From Terriglobia bacterium (GTDB lineage Bacteria; Acidobacteriota; Terriglobia; Terriglobales; Acidobacteriaceae), in NCBI GenBank assembly GCA_020073015.1, contig JAIQFZ010000005.1, forward strand, positions 24,957 to 88,956: 64,000 nucleotides of DNA. The letters run 5' to 3'. A model generated the notes under the pieces. It saw nothing but the letters and a program-made list of their open reading frames with translations. It made no database searches and was not told the DNA's origin. The position numbers and the translations under genes are program-made. Shown piece by piece: positions 17,223 through 26,264 of the stretch (positions are counted from its first letter, which is position 1; every line of letters starts with the position of its first letter).

Positions 17223-18818
17223 ATGCCCGCGTTCATGCATGCTGCTACCTGCATACTAGCGCTTTGCGCACTCCTCGCACCTCGAAGTCAGTCCCAGACT
17301 CTCAGCAAGTCGAGCGGAGCCACTCTTCAAGGGATGGTGCGCGACTCGCTTCACCAGCCGGTGGCGGGCGCCGAAGTTCATCTTCAGCGCGAGAATGACA
17401 CGCAGACCCTGGACGCGATCACCGATTCAAAAGGCGCGTTCAAGTTTTCTGCCATCCAGGAAGGCACCTACAGCCTTCGCGCGTCGATGATGGGGAAAGG
17501 CAAAGCAGCCGTCACTCCCGTGATCCTCGGACAGAACGAGACGAAGACTCTTGACCTGACACTCTCCACCGAAGAGCTGACCTTCTTCGATGAACCCACA
17601 TTCTCCGTGGCCGGCGTGACCGACACGACCAATCTTGGCGGACACGGTTCGGACACAGTTGTAAGAACGAAAGACGCGCTTGCCAAAGCAACGGTCTCAC
17701 TCGGCGCGCCTTCTGGCGACAGCTCACTACCGTCGGCACACAGCGCTGACCGTGAAGGCACCTTGCGCGCAATCGTGGCTCGTGAGCCTGAGAGTTTCGA
17801 AGCGAATCACAAGCTCGGCACGCTACTCGTCGACGAAGGGAAGGCGCGCGAAGCCCTTCCCTACCTCGAACAGGCCTCTCGACTTCAACCTGGTGACTAC
17901 GACAACGCCTACGAACTCGCGCTCGCCTGCGCGAATTCCGGCCATTACGAGCAGGCACGCGCTCACGCCCGCGCGCTACTCGCGAAGCAGGAGAAAGCCG
18001 ACCTGCATCACCTGCTGGGAGATGTTGCGGAAAAGACGGGCGATCCTCTGGAAGCTGTGCGCGAGTACCAGCGAGCAGCGCAGCTCGACGCGAGCGAAGC
18101 GAACCTATTCGACTGGGGAGCGGAGCTCCTGATGCATCATGCTCCGGAGCCGGCCGCCGAGGTTTTCGCGAACGCTCACCGCGCATTTCCTCATTCGATC
18201 CGAATCCTGCTTGGTTTGGGCGTTGCCTGGTTTATTCATGGTTCGTACGACCAGGCAATTCAATATCTGGGCCAAGCGTCGGACCTGAATCCTGACGATC
18301 CGAACCCTTATTTATTTCTCGGGAAAATCCAGGGCGTCGAGGCCAATGAGCCAATGGCCATCGCAGAAAGGGTGGCGCGATTCGCCAGACTCCAACCTCT
18401 GAACGCGTTCGCGAACTACTACTATGCAGTCAGTCTCTGGAAGCAGCGGAAGGGGCCGGAAGATACTCAAACTGCAGCTCGGATCGAGTCGCTGCTAGAG
18501 AAGGCCGTCGCGCTAGATCCGAAGCTCGGGGAAGCCCATTTGCAATTGGGCATCCTCTATTCGGAGCGGAAAGATTCTCCGAAGGCTATCGAGGCCTATC
18601 AACACGCCGTCGCGGTCAACCCGCACATGGAACAGGCGCACTATCGCCTGGCGCAAACCTATCGCCTGATCGGGCAGAATGATAAGGCTCAGAATGAACT
18701 ACAGCTCTACGAACGGATCTCTAAGGAAAAAGCTGCGCAGATTGAACGCGAGCGGAGTGAAATCAAGCAATTCGTGTATACGCTTCGAGGCCAAACGTCG
18801 ACTTCTCGGCCGCAGTAG
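17223..18818 (+). CDS. Exported protein with carboxypeptidase-regulatory-like domain and TPRs
   Basis: This is a protein of about 531 residues. A signal peptide (ATCILALCALLAPRSQSQ) is followed by one carboxypeptidase-regulatory beta-sandwich (about residues 37-115; GMVRDSLHQPVAGAEVHL, SDSKGAF-like turn). A Ser/Thr-rich linker then leads to about seven TPRs (PYLFLGKIQGVEANEPMAI, HLQLGILYSERKDSPKAIEA). The first domain matches the N-terminal domain of the TonB receptors in this window. ATGs at 17223 and 17235 are both possible. It lies between NH3 (divergent) and NH4 (convergent). No catalytic residues are seen; a periplasmic assembly role is inferred. Confidence 0.8.
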   Translation: MPAFMHAATCILALCALLAPRSQSQTLSKSSGATLQGMVRDSLHQPVAGAEVHLQRENDTQTLDAITDSKGAFKFSAIQEGTYSLRASMMGKGKAAVTPVILGQNETKTLDLTLSTEELTFFDEPTFSVAGVTDTTNLGGHGSDTVVRTKDALAKATVSLGAPSGDSSLPSAHSADREGTLRAIVAREPESFEANHKLGTLLVDEGKAREALPYLEQASRLQPGDYDNAYELALACANSGHYEQARAHARALLAKQEKADLHHLLGDVAEKTGDPLEAVREYQRAAQLDASEANLFDWGAELLMHHAPEPAAEVFANAHRAFPHSIRILLGLGVAWFIHGSYDQAIQYLGQASDLNPDDPNPYLFLGKIQGVEANEPMAIAERVARFARLQPLNAFANYYYAVSLWKQRKGPEDTQTAARIESLLEKAVALDPKLGEAHLQLGILYSERKDSPKAIEAYQHAVAVNPHMEQAHYRLAQTYRLIGQNDKAQNELQLYERISKEKAAQIERERSEIKQFVYTLRGQTSTSRPQ

Positions 18819-18832
18819 ATTTTTTCCGTCGC

Positions 18833-19921
18833 TCAGTGAACAGGCGGGGTGGGCGCAGTCATCAGGCTCACGAACATTCGATAAAACTTTTCTTTGTCCA
18901 AATCGACCTGAATCTCAACCAGCTGCACAACTTGTGCAGGCTTGTCATTGTCTGACCACGTCAACGTGTTCCCGTAGCCTGCACCTCGATCCAGGTCCAC
19001 GCTCAGGTAGCGCCTCTCGCGCTTCGTGATCAGACTGGGGTCGATCCAGGCGGCGGCTGCGAGTTCGTCCCACAAGATGTCTGCCCCCGGAGCGGACTGA
19101 TAGAAGCGGGCAACATAATGCGCCAGCGCGGTTCCACCTGTGTCGATCTGCTTGATCATTTCGGAAGTCAAGCGAGTTTTGACCGATATGTCCGTGGGAG
19201 TACAGACAATTTTCTTCCAGGGTGCGCGCAACACCACGTGCGCGGCTTCGGGATCGAACCAGAAATTGAATTCGTGGCGGGGATTGTTGACGAACTCCGC
19301 ATTATCCGTCTGCGGACCCAGACTTCCGCCCATGAAGACCAATTCCTTTGCCAGTTCGGCGAAGTGAGGGTCGATCGTGAGGGCGAGTGCGAGATTGGTC
19401 ATCGGTCCGCCTTCGTAGATCGTGACCTCGTGCGGATATTGGTGCACCATCCGAATCAGGAAATGGGCCGCGTCTTCATCGAGCGGCTTCGTGGTTGGCT
19501 TCCCTTCGGGCAGCGGCGGCACCACGAAAGGCTCGTGCCACCAGCGGTCGTCCCAGGCCCCGGCATAGGCTACTTTGCCGTAGCGGTCCTGCCACCGCTG
19601 GGCTTCCTCGCGGGTGCGGACTAAAGGAAAGGCTGCGCCGGGTACTACCGGAATGTCGGTGCGGCCGATGATCTCGAGCAGGCGGAGGGTGTGGGCTACT
19701 TCTTCGTCGCGCCACTGATCCCCGCTGACAACCGTGATGCCGAGGACTTCGATCTGCGGTGACTGGATCATCACCAGAAGCGTCTGCAGATTGCTGCCGC
19801 CGGGGCCGGAACAGTCCTGGTTGATGATCACCTTGCGACGGGGCTCGGCGGAGGCAAAACCGCTCGCCAGCAGGAGCGCGGAGAAGACAAGGGCGCTAAG
19901 TTTCACGAAGGGAGTCTTCAC
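18833..19921 (-). CDS. NH4: exported nucleoside hydrolase-like protein with Asn-substituted metal loop
   Basis: The protein of about 362 residues belongs to the GDQW clade. The loop reads IINQDCSGPGGSNLQ: the first Asp is Asn and the last Asp is also Asn, so two expected Ca2+ ligands are lost compared with NH1 and NH2. The rest is intact (GGPMTNLALA, HEFNFWFDPEAAHVV, LWDELAAAAWIDPS). A signal sequence (VKLSALVFSALLLASGFASA) follows a GTG at 19921, preferred because the open frame further upstream lacks signal features. It may be an altered-specificity enzyme or a binding protein. It converges with the TPR gene. Confidence 0.8.
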   Translation of the reverse strand: MKTPFVKLSALVFSALLLASGFASAEPRRKVIINQDCSGPGGSNLQTLLVMIQSPQIEVLGITVVSGDQWRDEEVAHTLRLLEIIGRTDIPVVPGAAFPLVRTREEAQRWQDRYGKVAYAGAWDDRWWHEPFVVPPLPEGKPTTKPLDEDAAHFLIRMVHQYPHEVTIYEGGPMTNLALALTIDPHFAELAKELVFMGGSLGPQTDNAEFVNNPRHEFNFWFDPEAAHVVLRAPWKKIVCTPTDISVKTRLTSEMIKQIDTGGTALAHYVARFYQSAPGADILWDELAAAAWIDPSLITKRERRYLSVDLDRGAGYGNTLTWSDNDKPAQVVQLVEIQVDLDKEKFYRMFVSLMTAPTPPVH

Positions 19922-19961
19922 GTTTCGAGCCTTAACTTGGATGCGGTCGGCAAGAAACTCA

Positions 19962-20015
19962 GGATCCCTCCACTTGTGCTCAGTGCTTCGCTCCTTCGTC
20001 CTTGGTCGGGATGAC
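19962..20015. repeat. Dispersed ATCCCT...CGGGATGACAAG repeat copy
   Basis: The stretch ATCCCTCCACTTGTGCTC... to CGGGATGACAAG resembles the lead-in of the tandem repeat at 4671-4763 (ATCCCTCACTACGTTCGGGATGACAA), with an insertion. It lies upstream of NH4 and overlaps only unlikely upstream codons. Confidence 0.45.
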
Positions 20016-20051
20016 AAGCCGGTGAAGACTAACAGCCTACAGAAAGGTTGG

Positions 20052-20097
20052 GGGCAGACTGAGCGGCGGCTGGTGATCCAGCTTGCTCAATCTGCCC
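20052..20097 (-). terminator. Nested hairpin after TonB receptor 1
   Basis: On the minus strand GGGCAGATTGAGC pairs with GCTCAGTCTGCCC (13 bp, one G-U) around an inner CTGG-ATCA-CCAG hairpin. It begins 30 nt after the receptor stop. The following bases (CCAACCTTTCT) give only a weak T-tract, so it could be a terminator or an mRNA 3'-end stabiliser. Confidence 0.55.
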
Positions 20098-20127
20098 GAA
20101 GTCGAGGCACGAAAATTCAGTCCGTTC

Positions 20128-23100
20128 CTAGAAGGTCAGCTTTAGGGCGAACTGAATGACGCGCGGGTCTTTCACCGTTGTGTTAACCACGCCGAAACTC
20201 GACCCTGCGTTAAGGTCCTGCATATGGTGGCTGCCGGCACCTGCTAACCAGAACTGCGCGTGGTTCCAGGCATTGAAGAATTCAGCACGGAAGTCCAAAT
20301 TCATGCCTTCGTAAGGTAATGGGAAATGCTTAATGAGTGAGAGATCTGTGTTTACAAAACGAGGACCGTAGACTGGCGCTCGGTTTGAGTTCCCTAGCTC
20401 CCCGGGTGCCGCGTGCGTAAACGCGCATGGATTGAACCAATGCTCAAGCGTATGCACTTGGGCGGGCGCATCGCAGCCCGGGTTGGCGGCCACCGTCCCG
20501 CCTTTGTTCGGGTCACCCACCATATCAGGCCTGTTAAAGCTGTTTCCGTTCCACTGGAAATTGACTCCTGAGGCGTTGACGCCGTTGATCGCTAAGCTGT
20601 CGACCACAAACAGCGGGAACCCGGAAGTGACTCGCTCGATTACGTCCACTTCCCAGTTTCCCAAGATCGCATTGACAGGACCGCTCCAACTACTGCCGAA
20701 CTGTTTGCCCTTCCCGAAAGGCAGATCATAGGTAACGCTGGCCGTGAACTGGTGATTGAGGTTGAGTTGAGACAGGCCCCAATCCAACTTCTGGTATCCG
20801 GGCAGAGGGAAGTACGTCGCCCCCGGCGAGCTGCCGAGACCGTCGGGCAAACCGGAGTCGAAGGTGCGGGAATACGTGTATCCCAGAAGAGCATAGAGGC
20901 CGTGGCGCGCGCTCTTGGTCTCGGCTTTGATTTGGAGAGAGTCGTAGTGGGCGCGACCGACGTCGTTGTTACTGTTAATCGTCAACGGGAAAAGGAATGT
21001 CGGGGCGCCCCACTTCGGACCGAATGCGGTTCCGCCGGGGCCGCAGCCCAGTGTGTAGCCAGCGACGTCACCGCAGGCGCCGGGGGATCCGACGTTCAGA
21101 TTCACCTGGCCGGCTAGGATGTGCGAACTGCGAGAACCGGCATAACCGGCGGTAACCACTATATTGCCCGGAATCTGGCGCTCGATGTTCAGATTGAACT
21201 GCTGCACCTTCCCCTTTTTGAAATTCAGGTTTTGGGCCTGGAGCGCTCCCGGGAACACTTGGGGGCTCAGAGGGGCGGTAATGGCGTTCAGGTTGGAATC
21301 GAGAAAGAGGAATTGGTTGCCGCAATTGAGAACTGTTGTCTGGGCCGAGTTGTTAAACGGACAAGGCCCAAAGAAGTTATCGGACTCGGCGAAGTAGGGT
21401 GGGTTTTCCCACAAGCCCTGCCCGCCCTGGTTCCACGACGAATCGTGGAAGATGGCATAGCCCGCACGCACCGCCGTCGTCGTGGACCCAAACGGCTTCC
21501 AAGCCAGTCCAATTCGCGGTTCGAAGGCAGTCTTATCCAGCTGAATGCCGACACGTCCGTCGGACTTAACACAGATGGAGCAATCGGGCACGGACACGGA
21601 CCCGGCGACATAGTACTTGCCGCTGACAAAGTCGAAATTCGCCTGGCGGTCATGCGCTTCGGTGACGGGCGTGGTCAGAGCCCACGCGACGCCAATGTTC
21701 AAGGTCAAATCCTTGGTCACGCGCCAGTCGTCCTCCACAAAGGGGCGGAACAGTTTCCAGCGACGACCCGTCGTGGCTCCGAAGAACGTCTGATCGTGGA
21801 TTCCGCCGCCCAACTGGCCAAGCAGGAGATCAGCGGCGGCATCGCCCGTAAGTCCGAAGTTAATGTAGAAACCATCCTGAAAGGCATTGGTTTCAACATT
21901 CATCTGCTGGGCACGGAATCCCATACCAATCTTGATGTTGTGGTTACCGCGGATCATGTCGAACGAATCCGCGATCGAGAAAACGTTGGTCCCGCCCTGG
22001 AAGGGAGCAAACCCGCGGTCTCCGAGAGACCAGTAGTTGTTCATCAGCGTGGAACTCATGCCGCAACTGATGCAGTCTTTGGTGGACTGATCTGTCACAC
22101 CTGCCGGCGCATTCTGGCACTTGCTGTTCAGATTCGCTCCCAAGATGCCGATATTGGCCGCCTGGCAGGTGCGATCGCCGATTGACAAGATGTGGTTGAA
22201 GATGCGGTTAAATCCCGCAGTGAATTGGTTGATATTGCGATCGTTGAAAATGTGGGTTTCAGAAACCGCGACGTTGCGCCCGTGGTTGCTGATGTTTTGG
22301 GTACTACCGAACGCATCTTGTTCCGCGAACCCCGGCGAACCACCGGGAACAAACACATTCGCCTGATCGTAGCTGAAACGAGCGAATGCGAGGTCCTTGC
22401 TCGAGAAATTGTGGTCCAAGCGGATGTCAAACTGGCCTTCGTTCAGTCTTCTGACAGGCACGTTAGAGTAATTGGTCAGCGCGGACGTGTTCACCACGTT
22501 GCTCTCTGGATAAAGCTTTATCATTGCCAAACCTGACGGATCGACGGATGGATTGACGGCCGGATCGAACATGTTCGTGGGGATCTTGTTGCAATCCGTG
22601 CCGGGATCCTGGGAGCCGTCAGAATTCGCGCGAATCGGGACGCCTGCGTCGTCGCACTGAAAAGGCGAGAAAGTGTAAGGATTCACGATATCCGGGAACA
22701 CAAATCCGTTGTATGAAGTTTGTCCTCGCGTACCACCTAACGGGTCCTGAGTGAAGTCCCCACCCATCATTGCTTGCGTTGGAATCAGACCGTTATGTGG
22801 TTCTCCGTGGCGCTTTCTGGTTCCCTGATAATCGACGAAGAAGAACGTCTTGTTCTTCTGGAGAGCCCCACCCAGCGCACCTCCGAACTGATTCAGATTA
22901 AATTGCTCCTTCTTTACAGCAAAAAAGCTCTTCGCATCGAGCGAGGTATTGCGGAAGAACTCGAACAGCGACCCGTGGAACTTGTTGGCTCCCGACTTCG
23001 TCGTTATCAGCACGGTCGGACCCGAGCGCGTACCGTACTCGGCAGAGTAGTTGTAGGTCAGAACCTTGAATTCCTGAATGGCGTCGATCGAAGGCAAAAT

Positions 23101-23754
23101 CGAGATCCCGCCCGCGGTCAGTTCGTTGTTGTCAACACCATCGAATAGCCAATCTGTACTCTGGGCCCGTGAACCGCCCACCGAGAGCGAATATGTTCCT
23201 CGGGTCGACACTTCGCTGCTGGGACCATTGTTGAAAAAGCTGTTGGGGTTGGTTTCCTGGGTTACGCCCGGGATCAGCGTTGCCAACTGGACGAAGTCGC
23301 GACCGTTCAACGGGAGATCCGCTACCTGCTCGGATGTGATCACCTGACCGAGGGTTGGGTTTGTGGTCTCCACGGCGACCTCGGTCGCACTAACCTCCAC
23401 CGTCTGGCTAACCGAGGCGGGGGCGAGGGTAAAGTTCACCTCGCGCTGTTCGTTGACCTGCAGCCGAATGTCTTTCTGCTCGGTGGTCTGGAAGCCCTGG
23501 GATTCCACTCGAATCGTGTAAATCGATACCGGCAGGAAGGGGGCGAGATAGTGACCGGATCCGTCGGTCTTGACTTCGCGAGTGACATTGGTGCCCTGCG
23601 AGGTGATCTTGACGGTCGCTCCGGAGATGACCGATCCCGTCTTGTCTTCCACGGTTCCCGAGAAACTCCCGTTGGCCTGGCTGTAGAGAAGTGGACAAAT
23701 CGAGAGAACGATTGAGCAGACAACTACCGCGAACAACTTGCTTCTGGTCAGCAT
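20128..23754 (-). CDS. TonB-dependent receptor 1 (Oar-like)
   Basis: This 1208-residue outer-membrane protein has a signal peptide (residues 1-26), a carboxypeptidase-regulatory-like domain (about 29-112; SFSGTVEDKTGSVISGATV), a plug domain (about 130-240; DLPLNGRDFVQLATLIPGV, DGVDNNELTAGG) and a long beta-barrel ending in IQFALKLTF with the terminal Phe used by the BAM machinery. This is the acidobacterial Oar/CarboxypepD_reg class. The substrate is unknown; its position among exported nucleoside hydrolases suggests nucleosides, oligonucleotides or a related compound. It stands alone with a hairpin after it and a -35-like TTGACT at 23886-23881 upstream. Confidence 0.9.
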   Translation of the reverse strand: MLTRSKLFAVVVCSIVLSICPLLYSQANGSFSGTVEDKTGSVISGATVKITSQGTNVTREVKTDGSGHYLAPFLPVSIYTIRVESQGFQTTEQKDIRLQVNEQREVNFTLAPASVSQTVEVSATEVAVETTNPTLGQVITSEQVADLPLNGRDFVQLATLIPGVTQETNPNSFFNNGPSSEVSTRGTYSLSVGGSRAQSTDWLFDGVDNNELTAGGISILPSIDAIQEFKVLTYNYSAEYGTRSGPTVLITTKSGANKFHGSLFEFFRNTSLDAKSFFAVKKEQFNLNQFGGALGGALQKNKTFFFVDYQGTRKRHGEPHNGLIPTQAMMGGDFTQDPLGGTRGQTSYNGFVFPDIVNPYTFSPFQCDDAGVPIRANSDGSQDPGTDCNKIPTNMFDPAVNPSVDPSGLAMIKLYPESNVVNTSALTNYSNVPVRRLNEGQFDIRLDHNFSSKDLAFARFSYDQANVFVPGGSPGFAEQDAFGSTQNISNHGRNVAVSETHIFNDRNINQFTAGFNRIFNHILSIGDRTCQAANIGILGANLNSKCQNAPAGVTDQSTKDCISCGMSSTLMNNYWSLGDRGFAPFQGGTNVFSIADSFDMIRGNHNIKIGMGFRAQQMNVETNAFQDGFYINFGLTGDAAADLLLGQLGGGIHDQTFFGATTGRRWKLFRPFVEDDWRVTKDLTLNIGVAWALTTPVTEAHDRQANFDFVSGKYYVAGSVSVPDCSICVKSDGRVGIQLDKTAFEPRIGLAWKPFGSTTTAVRAGYAIFHDSSWNQGGQGLWENPPYFAESDNFFGPCPFNNSAQTTVLNCGNQFLFLDSNLNAITAPLSPQVFPGALQAQNLNFKKGKVQQFNLNIERQIPGNIVVTAGYAGSRSSHILAGQVNLNVGSPGACGDVAGYTLGCGPGGTAFGPKWGAPTFLFPLTINSNNDVGRAHYDSLQIKAETKSARHGLYALLGYTYSRTFDSGLPDGLGSSPGATYFPLPGYQKLDWGLSQLNLNHQFTASVTYDLPFGKGKQFGSSWSGPVNAILGNWEVDVIERVTSGFPLFVVDSLAINGVNASGVNFQWNGNSFNRPDMVGDPNKGGTVAANPGCDAPAQVHTLEHWFNPCAFTHAAPGELGNSNRAPVYGPRFVNTDLSLIKHFPLPYEGMNLDFRAEFFNAWNHAQFWLAGAGSHHMQDLNAGSSFGVVNTTVKDPRVIQFALKLTF

Positions 23755-23857
23755 GTAGACTCCGCCTTGGTGGCCACATCGTTTAAGTGGCGATTTGGGA
23801 TCTGCTCCACGCGGCTTGGGGTGGGAGCGTCCCTAAACTTCGTTTCGTAATCCGGTC

Positions 23858-23886
23858 ATCTAAATCGATCGGGTTTTGAAAGTCAA
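23858..23886 (-). promoter_or_regulatory. Candidate promoter of TonB receptor 1
   Basis: On the minus strand TTGACT (23886-23881) is followed after 17 nt by TTAGAT. The -35 matches consensus in 5 of 6 bases but the -10 is poor. It would give a leader of about 100 nt. The 265-nt gap 23755-24019 holds nothing else recognisable. Confidence 0.3.
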
Positions 23887-24019
23887 GACCTTTATGTCGC
23901 GCGATCTACAGAGCGTGTGGAGGACTTGCGCAAACTACAAAAAACTGGAGCGGCGGGCGCGCGGGATTCCAAACGTCATAAATCCCCCCTGCGAATTGTC
24001 CGCAGCTTTGTCAGAGCAC

Positions 24020-24997
24020 TCATCCGTTGGAGCGCGCGACCAGCAGAATCGCCAAACAATAGAAGACAAACATCAAGAACAAATATGTTTTCGCTTTGCT
24101 GCCGGCGCCGGCGAATTCTTTCCAGGCCAGGACACCCCAGAGGGCGGCGACCATGGGGGCGGACTGTCCGATGGCGTACGAGATGGCCACTCCAGTGAAG
24201 TTGGCTGCGACGAGATTGAAGACCATGCCGGTCCCCCAGATGAATCCGCCGAGCAGCCCGAGAGCGTGGCCGGAGGCGGGCGCGTTGAAAAAGCCGCTGA
24301 AGCTGACGGGTTCTCCGACGAGCGGGTTCTTCATGAAATAGACGTTCCAGATCAGGCACGACAGCAGCGCACCGAGCGTGAGGAATACGGCGATGCTGTA
24401 GGGGCCGAGGGTATGGCCGTTGGTCATCGCGCGAGCGACGAAGGGCGCCCACAGGCCCATCAGGACGCCGGAGACGATGCAGGTCATGATGCTCTTCTTT
24501 GATACCGAGCGTCCGGCGATGGCTAGACTGCCGTAGGCCTTGCCGTCGAGCACGACGGCGATGAGCGCGCAGATGACGCCGGCAGCGAGGAGTGCGGCGT
24601 TGCCTTTGGGCTGGAGGATGTAGCTGGAGATCACTCCGACGACGAGGGCGATGCCGATCGATACGGGGAAGGCGATGGCGAGTCCGGCCATGTCAATGGC
24701 GGCGACCAGAAGCAGGTTGGCGAGATTGAAAATGGCGCCGCCGATCATGGTGGAGACGATGTTGTTGGTGTCGGCGGAGTGCACGTTGTTGAGGAAGCTG
24801 GAGGCATCGTGGCCAGTGCTTCCCATGGTGAGCGCGAAGATCAACGAGACAAGGAAGATGCCGACGGCGTAGTCCCAATAAAACAGCTCGAAGCGGTAGT
24901 TCTTGACGCCTTTATATGTGTTGGCCCAGGAGCCCCAGCAGATGGCGCTCGTGATCATCATCAGTAACGCAATACTGAGACTGGCGGGTGTGAACAT
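24020..24997 (-). CDS. GRP / ureide-permease-like DMT-superfamily transporter
   Basis: This 325-residue protein has ten hydrophobic segments. The N-terminal ITSAICWGSWANTYK and FELFYWDYAVGIF, then GGAIFNLANLLLVAAIDMAG and WGTGMVFNLVAANFTGVAIS, are the pattern shared by bacterial glucose/ribose-porter-type carriers and plant ureide permeases (which carry allantoin, uracil and xanthine). The ATG at 24997 follows AAGGAG with good spacing. It lies 22 nt downstream of NH5 and is probably cotranscribed, so it may import the ribose or the base released by the hydrolase. Which of the two cannot be read from the sequence. Confidence 0.8.
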   Translation of the reverse strand: MFTPASLSIALLMMITSAICWGSWANTYKGVKNYRFELFYWDYAVGIFLVSLIFALTMGSTGHDASSFLNNVHSADTNNIVSTMIGGAIFNLANLLLVAAIDMAGLAIAFPVSIGIALVVGVISSYILQPKGNAALLAAGVICALIAVVLDGKAYGSLAIAGRSVSKKSIMTCIVSGVLMGLWAPFVARAMTNGHTLGPYSIAVFLTLGALLSCLIWNVYFMKNPLVGEPVSFSGFFNAPASGHALGLLGGFIWGTGMVFNLVAANFTGVAISYAIGQSAPMVAALWGVLAWKEFAGAGSKAKTYLFLMFVFYCLAILLVARSNG

Positions 24998-25023
24998 TGG
25001 TTCTCCTTGAACTTGGCGCGAGT

Positions 25024-26061
25024 TTACTTACCACGAATCCTGGACACGAATAATTGCAGGAAGCGCTCGGCGTCGACATCGACGCAGACTTTGGCATTGG
25101 GCTCGACTTTGTCGAGACCTTCGATGATGTAGCGGTCGCCGTGCAGGACGTTGCGCTCGACCGCGCCGTGACGGTTGGCTACGGTTTCGCCGCGGGTGAA
25201 TTCGCCTTTGGTTTCGACGTCCACATGCATGGCCGGGGCGGTTACGAGCGTGGAATCGATCGCTACGCCAACGGCTAGCGGATCGTACATGGGAGTGCCC
25301 GTGGAACCGAACTTGGCCGAGAGATCCACCAGATAGCTCGCCACCTGGTAGATGAAATCGTTGACCGGGCCGTGGGTTTGCGCGAGTTGTTCTAGGTGTC
25401 TCTTGGAGAGAAGCGTTTTGTCGCCGACGTCGAGGCCGACCATGGTCACCGGCCATCCGGCTTGAAAAACGATCTGAGCGGCTTCGGGATCGTTGTAGAT
25501 GTTGGCTTCGGCGGCGGCGTTCACGTTGCCGCCGGTGATGGAGCCGCCCATCAGGATGACTTGCTTGACGAGCGGGACGATAGAAGGATCTTTTTCTGCG
25601 GCGAGCGCAATGTTGGTCAGAGGCCCGACTGGGACGAGCGTGATTTCGTGTGGTGCGGCGTGCACGAGTTCGATGATCAGGTCGGGACCGTAGCGGGAGT
25701 TGACCTTGCACTTGCTGGGCGGGAGCTCAATGTTGGCGAGTCCGTTTTTGCCGTGCCAAAACTCGGCGGTGATGAGCTTTTGAAACAGCGGATGCTGCGC
25801 TCCGGCGGCTACGGGAATGTCGCAGCGATTGGCAAGCGAGACCATGCGGAGGGCGTTTTCGAGTCCCTGCTTCGCGGTTACGTTGCCGGGGACAACGGTG
25901 ATGGCTCGGACGTCGAGCTCGGAAGAGTTGAGAGCCAGCATCAGGGCCATGGCATCGTCGGTGCCGGGGTCAGTATCAAAGATGATTTTTCGGGTGGCGG
26001 CGGAGGCGGCGAGAGAAAAAACCAGTGCGAAAAGTATGGAAAGAAAAAGGTATCGGGTCAC
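25024..26061 (-). CDS. NH5: exported canonical nucleoside hydrolase
   Basis: The protein of about 345 residues has a signal peptide (VTRYLFLSILFALVFSLAAS) starting at a GTG at 26061. The canonical loop is IIFDTDPGTDDAMALML with PGNV, then VGPLTNIALA and AEANIYNDPEAAQIV. The catalytic His position is Tyr (PMYDPLAVGV), as seen in some subfamilies, while the Asp ligand is kept. The open frame extends to 26523, but the extra N terminus is Arg/Pro-rich and not family-like. It is followed by the GRP-type carrier and is divergent from deoC across about 200 nt. It probably cleaves ribonucleosides in the periplasm. Confidence 0.88.
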   Translation of the reverse strand: MTRYLFLSILFALVFSLAASAATRKIIFDTDPGTDDAMALMLALNSSELDVRAITVVPGNVTAKQGLENALRMVSLANRCDIPVAAGAQHPLFQKLITAEFWHGKNGLANIELPPSKCKVNSRYGPDLIIELVHAAPHEITLVPVGPLTNIALAAEKDPSIVPLVKQVILMGGSITGGNVNAAAEANIYNDPEAAQIVFQAGWPVTMVGLDVGDKTLLSKRHLEQLAQTHGPVNDFIYQVASYLVDLSAKFGSTGTPMYDPLAVGVAIDSTLVTAPAMHVDVETKGEFTRGETVANRHGAVERNVLHGDRYIIEGLDKVEPNAKVCVDVDAERFLQLFVSRIRGK

Positions 26062-26128
26062 GGGCGCTTGATTATCTGCCTTGCTCAGAAAAGACCTCCG
26101 CAATGTTTGGAATCGCGCCGTAGCGTAG

Positions 26129-26144
26129 CTTCGCGGTCGCGAAG
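26129..26144. promoter_or_regulatory. Perfect inverted repeat CTTCGCG-GT-CGCGAAG
   Basis: Seven-base arms flank two bases in the divergent NH5/deoC region, 68 nt upstream of the NH5 start. It could be an operator or a small hairpin. No second copy was noticed in the window. Confidence 0.3.
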
Positions 26145-26228
26145 TGTCAAGACCTAAGACAGGGTCCGCACACACTAGTCGCGTAGAGTGCGTCCTGGGA
26201 TTCGGAGAATGCATCTTTTCCAGCATCT

Positions 26229-26246
26229 GCCGTACAATTGCACGGC
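26229..26246. promoter_or_regulatory. 18-bp near-palindrome upstream of deoC
   Basis: GCCGTACAATTGCACGGC is symmetric except for one base pair (A/C) around CAATTG and ends 18 nt before the deoC ATG. The size and place fit an operator for a dimeric repressor controlling deoC-ALDH16; no such regulator gene is adjacent. Confidence 0.4.
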
Positions 26247-26264
26247 AAGTTGACGGATCTCTTG

